From the NCBI GenBank assembly GCA_051453625.1, contig JBOZIK010000001.1, positions 115,207,108 to 115,271,107 on the forward strand: 64,000 nt of DNA, written 5' to 3'. Origin of the DNA: Welwitschia mirabilis (Eukaryota > Gnetophyta > Gnetopsida > Welwitschiales). Made by a program: the position numbers and the translations under genes. Each line of letters opens with the position of its first letter. Position 1 is the stretch's first letter. Below are positions 58,176-64,000 of the stretch, one piece after another. The notes beneath the pieces are model-generated. The model worked only from the letters and a program-made list of their open reading frames with translations, was not told the DNA's origin and ran no database searches.

Positions 58176-61100
58176 AAAACTGTGCATCTACACATAACAA
58201 GGCTAAAAAGTAGACAATGGTTACCTCAACTACATGTGCACTAAACTAAATAATGATGCAATTTCTTAGTAAAAATACATGTGTAAAAAAATGAGAAACT
58301 AACTTTCTAAAAGTGGGCAATTTTACATGTGCATGAAATAAGGGTTTGACCAGAAAGTAAACCTTGAATAAAGGCTTTTGAAAAAAATAAATAAATTTGA
58401 AGTGGATGCTAATAGAAATAAACATGCACACATGACTACATCATGGCTATCATGGTTCCACAACTAAAGTAGACTACAAGGAACACTAACGTTGACACTA
58501 TCAAAAGCGGCATCGCACCACCACTAGCATGTACACTATGTGATTATTAATGAAGCCATAGTCCTCCATCATCCCTAAGACTGAATCTAGGATTTCCAAA
58601 ATTAGTGCTTTATCTANNNNNNNNNNCATGTTTACATAAATCAAATTTGACATTTCGTTCATCCTATGCTTTAAGAAAGTTATACCAAGTCTATAAGGAG
58701 CTTCTTGCTTAGCAATGAAGAAACCTAGAGATCACAACATAAGGATGACCTTTATTAGATGTTACGACATAAGAGAAAGTGTTACATGAGAGATGGGAAT
58801 ACATTATAAAAGAAACACTATAGAATAATGTTCTAATTATCATGAGCATTAACAAGAAGTGCAACAAGAGAAGTCCGCATCCTCAATGAATGCTAAATAA
58901 GTCTAAATCGATGGTAGCAAGGGCATGAACAACAGTAGGTGGCATGCTAAAAATGGCTATTGAGAGGAGAAAAAGTAAGAATAATATGATTAAAGTCAAG
59001 AAAAATAAAAGGAAAGAGAGTATCTAAAAGAAACATGATCTCACTTTTTAGTTTGTGTCCTTCAAGGGAGAAAAAAAACAATGGTAAAAGTGGCAGGTTA
59101 AATGCAAAGAGGTTATGTAGTCTTAGCAGTTTGCTATAATTTTTTATCCACACAATCTAGTATATAATAGCTCTTAGATATAATTAAATCTACTATTACA
59201 TAATTTAAAAGAAACTCATCATCCTTTCTATTACAATCTCCACTTTAAATGATGAAAGAAAAATATCAAGAAGGTTAACACTTGGAAAAAACATCACATG
59301 CATGTGAGGATTCAAAATGTATATCAGGATAAACATGAGCCACCATTAAGAGAGCAAGACAACAGGTGAAACAAGGCACATAGGTCCATAGGACATATAT
59401 TAATATATATCCACACTTACATAAACAAAATGAAAAAAATAGTTTTTAAAAATTTTCAAAACTTGAAAAAAAAAGAATTTTTTAGAAGAAAGGTAAAATG
59501 ATATTGTAAAAAAGAGAAAAAGGAAAAAAAGAAGAGGCCTAAAAGAGGGCTCATAAATCATAAGATTCCAAGTAGAGTTGGAGTCCACAAGAAGCTCAAA
59601 GAGCCTCAAGAGTGTCCAAAAAACTTTAAGGAATCCTCCAAACCTCTGATGCCACTTATTCAAAATCAAATAAGAAAGAACATGAGTAAGATTTTTCCAA
59701 AAATAAAATCTTATTTATCCATATCCTATTACATTAAAGAGCTTTCTTTTAAAGGAAAGAACATCATTAGGATTTTACTATAGTTTTCATGCTCCATTAT
59801 GTGTGGGACCATAATACACATTATAAGACTTAGTAAAAAATTCCTTTAATATACTAATTTTCACTATCCTCCATAAAGATGATGATCCAAAAAAAATTTA
59901 GCTGCTATGATAAAGAAATAAGGTACCTAAGGACAAATGTGATGAATAAAGTGTTAAATTGGAAAATAAAAATCAGTTTCATTTTATGGAGTAACACAAG
60001 TAATATCATCTTGAAATAATCACCAAGTCATATGATGGAAGTACTAGCTAACCTCTAGTTTTTCCTCTCTTAATGTAGAAGAAATTTTCATAAGATTTTA
60101 TCATATGCTTTAACATAATTAAGCTTAATGAGAAGAATGTCTTAATTAGTACCTTTACTCACTAAAGACCCTCTTAAGAAGTAGCTATTCTAGTTAAAAT
60201 ATATCCATCAATAACAAATCTAATTTACTAATTTAAAATAATGTTTGGATGAATATGCTTAAGTTGTAAAGATCAATAATTATCTCATGTTTATAAATAA
60301 CATTTGAAAAAGTAATAGGACATTAGTTACAAATTTGCATTAAACATCCTAATTTAAGAATCAAGAAGATGATTCCTTGATTTAGCTGAAGTTCTAAAGA
60401 ATTGATTTGAATCACTTACAAATAAATAAAAAGGTTTTGTCTAATAAGATCCTAATGATATTTGAAGAATTTAACTAGCAAACCATCATGTCTTAATGTC
60501 TTACTATTCTTTAGATAAAAGTAATAGATGAGGATTTGAGCATGTATTCTTATTAAAATGAGATAGCTAAGAATAATTATTAAAAATAATATCTATGATA
60601 AGAAAATAACTAGGCATGATCAAGAATCAAATATTCATTAAAGGATAAAACTCATTTCTCTCTAATATCCATTTAAAAAGTAACATTAGTAACATTTATG
60701 CAAGCACAAGAAAATAAATAGAAGATCTTCCATGGTTGAGACACTAATTTAAAATATTTCTTATTACTCTATAGCTAATATTTTTTACTTTATAAATACC
60801 TTACCATCTTTCCAACTTTCTCCACTATTAGTATTTTGAACAACTCCAATTTACATACTCCTCAGGGATAAGTGGCTAAAAAAGAACCTTGATGACTTAT
60901 TCTAGAGGTAAAGATAGGTATAATTACTGTTAACTACTCTTTACTTAAAGATCTCTTTGAGTCCATTTTCAAGGATTATGAATTGCACTTTATTTTATTT
61001 CAGATTCTTTGTTTTATTTATAACACATGCATATCGTTATGCAACTTCAAATCTTTTTATGCATAAAAATATTGATGTTGTTTTTACATGCTTTTATGTA

Positions 61101-62450
61101 ACATTATTACACTATGCTTAAATCTACCCTCATAATTGCAAAAGTCCCATCTATTAAAATATTTTAGGAACAAAATATGACTTCTATTACTTGAGCATGA
61201 AAATTGCATTTTATGTTAATGAGTCTACACATGAGTATATTCCATCTTCTAATAATTTTCTAATTATTAAAGAAACATATTGTTTCAAAGGTTAGCAATA
61301 TTATTTATTATATTTCCCCTCCAAATGAGGGTTTAAAGTCCTTGTAGAAATGCTACTTTGTAGAATTTGAGCTTTTGGAGAAAAACACTTTTTTAGCTTT
61401 TCATGATAGTGGATACATTTTTAGCTAAAATATTTAGTACTTTAATTTACCAAACTCATGTAGCTATTGTCAACATGAATGCCATCATATTTTTCTTTAT
61501 TATTTTTTACCTTATAAAAAAGAATGAAATGACATTCTTATAAAGTGTTTACTTCCTACTACAATTTTTCAATCTCCTTAAGCCAACTTTGTCTCTGTAA
61601 AATCCATTATAGCTACCTTTGCTTCATTTATTTCACATTCCGAAAAGATAAAATAACCTCAACCATAATCTATTTTATTAAAGTTTTTTGAATCCTATGG
61701 CTCATATTTCTCATCCTATGACTTCTATTCTTGCTTCTAAGTCTTCTATGTAATCCACTATTCTTATAAGAGATTATATTACTTTGGGGAAAGTGTTTGT
61801 GCTAGTTAAAAATAAGCATGAAGGCATCTTCAACTCATGGTTAAGAATCAATATCTTATAATGCCTTAAGTTCTAATTATCCACTATAACATGTGAATTC
61901 TTTTCAATATCTTTCTGGTACCATAGAAGTTGACAACCTCAATAGTGATCTTCATAGGAATGACACATATAAACCCATATCAATAAGACATGAATATTTT
62001 ATCATGAAATATCTGGGCTTTAAAAAAGAGGCTTTATCATAAAATAATTGGAGATTTCCTCTCTAGTTTAGGCACTTATTTTAATCTTTTACTTACTTTA
62101 AAAGTTTAAGATCTCTTCTATAGAGATTTTTCTTTTAGTAAGCTATTTTCTTCCTTACTTAACTATCCTTATCATCACGATGATGGCAAACATGATGAAA
62201 CTCTTGTTTTGATATCTTTTTAAAAAGATAAATTAATTTAATCTAATTTAGAATCTACTCACAAAAATGTCAAGGCCATTTTATCCTTTGTTCATGATCC
62301 TTTTAGGATTTACTATCCCTATGTTCTTAATAACTAAGATATCCATTGTCAATTTATGATAAGAAATTTTTGTTAATCTTCCTTCAGTTCCTTAGATCAC
62401 TAGGGGAAATTTCACTATGTTAGAATTAATGGATGAAAAAATTAGAGTAT

Positions 62451-63611
62451 TCCATCTTTAATATTTGAAGTTGAGTACTAGCACTAGCTTATTTGTAAGG
62501 GAAAGTATTACTCGATAGACATGGACGATGATAACTTTCAAAATGTACTAATATACTTAGAGAAACTTTCACATGGGTTAGGATCAAATTTTGGTCAACT
62601 TGAAAAGACTTATATTTTAGCATTTTATTTTTAATGAACTCATTCTTACACTAAGGTTCTTCAACATGTTACTTTGTCTAAATATTTCTCAATTTCAACA
62701 AAGTAAAATTTATTGGAACCCCAATAAAAATAACTTGTCATTTATTTTGTCTACATTGTAATTGCTTCCTTTCTCTTACTGCAAAGGATATTTTTCATAA
62801 TCTTTAGAATGCAAGCCCTAGAATGATAGGTCATATATGTTGGAGTACTTTCTAGCACTATGTTATATGTCAAGTGTAGAATTTAACATAATGTGATAAA
62901 GAAGCGGCTTCTCAATCCAAATTGAAGTCTTTCAAACTACAACAAAGAATGATAGGTCTTTCTTTCTAACTTAGCTATGATTCTTGTAATGCTTGTATGC
63001 ATGCTTAATTAGCTAAAGTTAAGATAACCTTTTCAAAGTGTGAAATTTATAAAGCAAAGAGCACTCTCAATAGGTTTTTTAGGTGTAGATTCCATGGTTA
63101 GAGTAGGCATAATTCTATTTACCTCTTAATGATATAATTCACTTATTAAAATGGCCTGCTAAATTATTAATATGTTAACTGTTTATAAAAACTAACTTTG
63201 TCAAAACATGAATTCGTTTTGCTTTACAAAGTTAGAATATAGAGTTCCACTTATGAATATATTTCTCATCCTTTAAGTATATTATAGGGAATAACAGATA
63301 GAGATTTTAATTATGTCATATCTCTGTTTCTCCTTTGTTGAAAGACATTTTTGAGAATTCAACTCATAATCACAAAGCCATAGGAGCATTGCCCTACTAT
63401 TAGGTTGTCTTTTTGGAAATAATTATTTCATAATTTTCAGCCTTATATAATAGAGTTTGACTTAATGAAATGTAAAATGTATCTCAATTTAGTTATTACC
63501 TATTAGTGTCTCTTATTTTGAAGAATATAAACATGAAATATCAGTAATGAACATTGCATAAAAGAGTGTTGTAAAATTCATTTATTTAACGTTCACATAC
63601 TATTTTTTCCC
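62451..63611. other. AT-rich sequence after the duplication, no gene recognised
   Basis: One plus-strand stretch near 63000-63080 reads KVKITFSKCEIYKAKSTLNR, which loosely resembles the CxxC-x-x-KxxR segment before copia integrase, but the surrounding translation does not support it. Confidence 0.3.
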
Positions 63612-63621
63612 AAACATACAC

Positions 63622-63757
63622 ATCCCCTTTAGGGTAGGACCACCATGACCAGCCAAATGAATATTTTAATATCCAAATCAGGTCATCTAAAAAATTAAAC
63701 TCATGATCTCTTAAATAGAGGCTAAATTCCACTAGTTAAACTACCATCCCACCGCCT
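63622..63757 (-). mobile_element. tRNA-derived SINE, minus strand
   Basis: The minus strand reads GGCGGTGGGATGGTAGTTTA, then ACTAGTGG (A-box region), and about 35 bases later GATCATGAGTTTAATTTT (B-box region). The flanks AAACATACAC (63612-63621) and AAACACACAC (63758-63767) match at 9 of 10 positions and look like a target duplication. It is similar in design to the SINE at 38055 but not obviously the same family. Confidence 0.6.
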
Positions 63758-63879
63758 AAACACACACACTCAATCTTTAAAATATGTATTTTAAGCACAC
63801 TTTATTCATTTCATAAAATATATTTTATCATATGAAGCGACTTTAGCATGTAAACAACATGCAAAAGAGAGTAAAGAAG

Positions 63880-64000
63880 TTGCCTCCCTTTAAAGAATTC
63901 TTTCTACTGACCGCCGTACACTTGCTTTGGCTTTTGGCTCTGGAAACCCTAACCACCCAAAAAGAAACGTAACGTAGCACAGTCACTCCGACCTCTTGTT
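63880..64000 (+). promoter_or_regulatory. Possible promoter or 5' UTR of a host gene beyond the window
   Basis: GC content rises sharply in the last 120 bases (GACCGCCGTACAC, ACTCCGACCTC). A telo-box AAACCCTAA (63944-63952) is present, an element common in promoters and leaders of plant translation and growth genes. No ATG-initiated frame can be followed before the window ends, so this is inference. Confidence 0.3.

Larger units (their letters stand above)
53219..59860 (-). mobile_element. Degenerate minus-strand Ty1/copia retrotransposon in unit 2
   Basis: Counterpart of 31933-39330, with LTR remnants at 53219-53440 (TGTTGAGAATAAAAT) and 59657-59860, primer-binding site at 59645-59654, and integrase at 55130-54360. 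It lacks the SINE and GA tract of unit 1. Confidence 0.6.
41865..62450 (+). repeat. Tandem duplication, unit 2
   Basis: Direct copy of 21590-41845 (anchors given there). It lacks the Sirevirus, SINE and GA tract of unit 1, and carries a private 5.8 kb insertion at 46291-52136. Similarity to unit 1 fades after about 62450. Confidence 0.85.

Noticed and set aside
62830-63150. Ty1/copia pre-integrase region on the plus strand
   Set aside because: Only a loose C-x2-x-x-K-x-K pattern occurs. The following sequence does not resemble the integrase core.
1-64000. CRISPR arrays, bacterial operons, rRNA genes
   Set aside because: No regularly spaced direct repeats with unique spacers, no ribosome-binding sites or tight gene packing, and no rRNA-like sequence were seen. 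The content is eukaryotic plant repeats.

Overview
The window is plant nuclear DNA, most likely from a flowering plant with a repeat-rich genome. It is very AT-rich, contains no intact host gene, and carries typical plant elements: an Athila-like Ty3/gypsy element, a Sirevirus-like Ty1/copia element, a CACTA transposon and tRNA-derived SINEs. A captured fragment of a PIN auxin carrier points the same way. The species cannot be told from the sequence. It is a draft assembly: N runs fill 1-648, 1541-1640, 11340-11567, 11839-11904, 12379-12509, 15896-15995, 20896-20905, 23811-23877, 24207-24420, 38428-38916, 46610-47538, 49828-50804, 55608-55707 and 58617-58626. Long open frames that run through Ns are artefacts.

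Region 1 (649-17728) is a decayed minus-strand Ty3/gypsy retrotransposon. Its 5' LTR (16517-17728), a tRNA-Asp-type primer-binding site, gag and retropepsin remnants are readable. Gag is split by an 11.1 kb CACTA element (4218-15330) sitting between the main gag domain and the zinc knuckle. This CACTA carries pieces of two unrelated host genes in opposite orientations: the intron-containing 3' end of a PIN auxin efflux carrier (plus strand, 5523-6175) and an NFX1-type zinc finger protein 1 (ZNFX1)-like N-terminal region (minus strand, 8747-6690). It is therefore a Pack-CACTA (transduplicating) element. No transposase was recognised.

Region 2 (17729-21589) is AT-rich sequence with one decayed, unrecognised reading frame and an LTR-like segment that recurs further along.

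Region 3 (21590-62450) is a direct tandem duplication with a unit of about 15 kb. Each unit carries the same nest of old retroelements: an inverted LTR-like pair, a minus-strand Ty1/copia with a readable integrase and paired LTR remnants, and a three-copy tandem repeat. Unit 1 then gained a Sirevirus-like element (22498-27208), a SINE (38055-38314) and a GA microsatellite (38356-38983). Unit 2 gained a 5.8 kb LTR-type insertion (46291-52136). Because each unit preserves the empty site of the other's insertion, the order of events can be read directly.

Region 4 (62451-64000) is AT-rich, with a second SINE (63622-63757). The last 120 bases are richer in GC and contain a telo-box, so they may be the promoter or 5' UTR of a host gene lying beyond the window.
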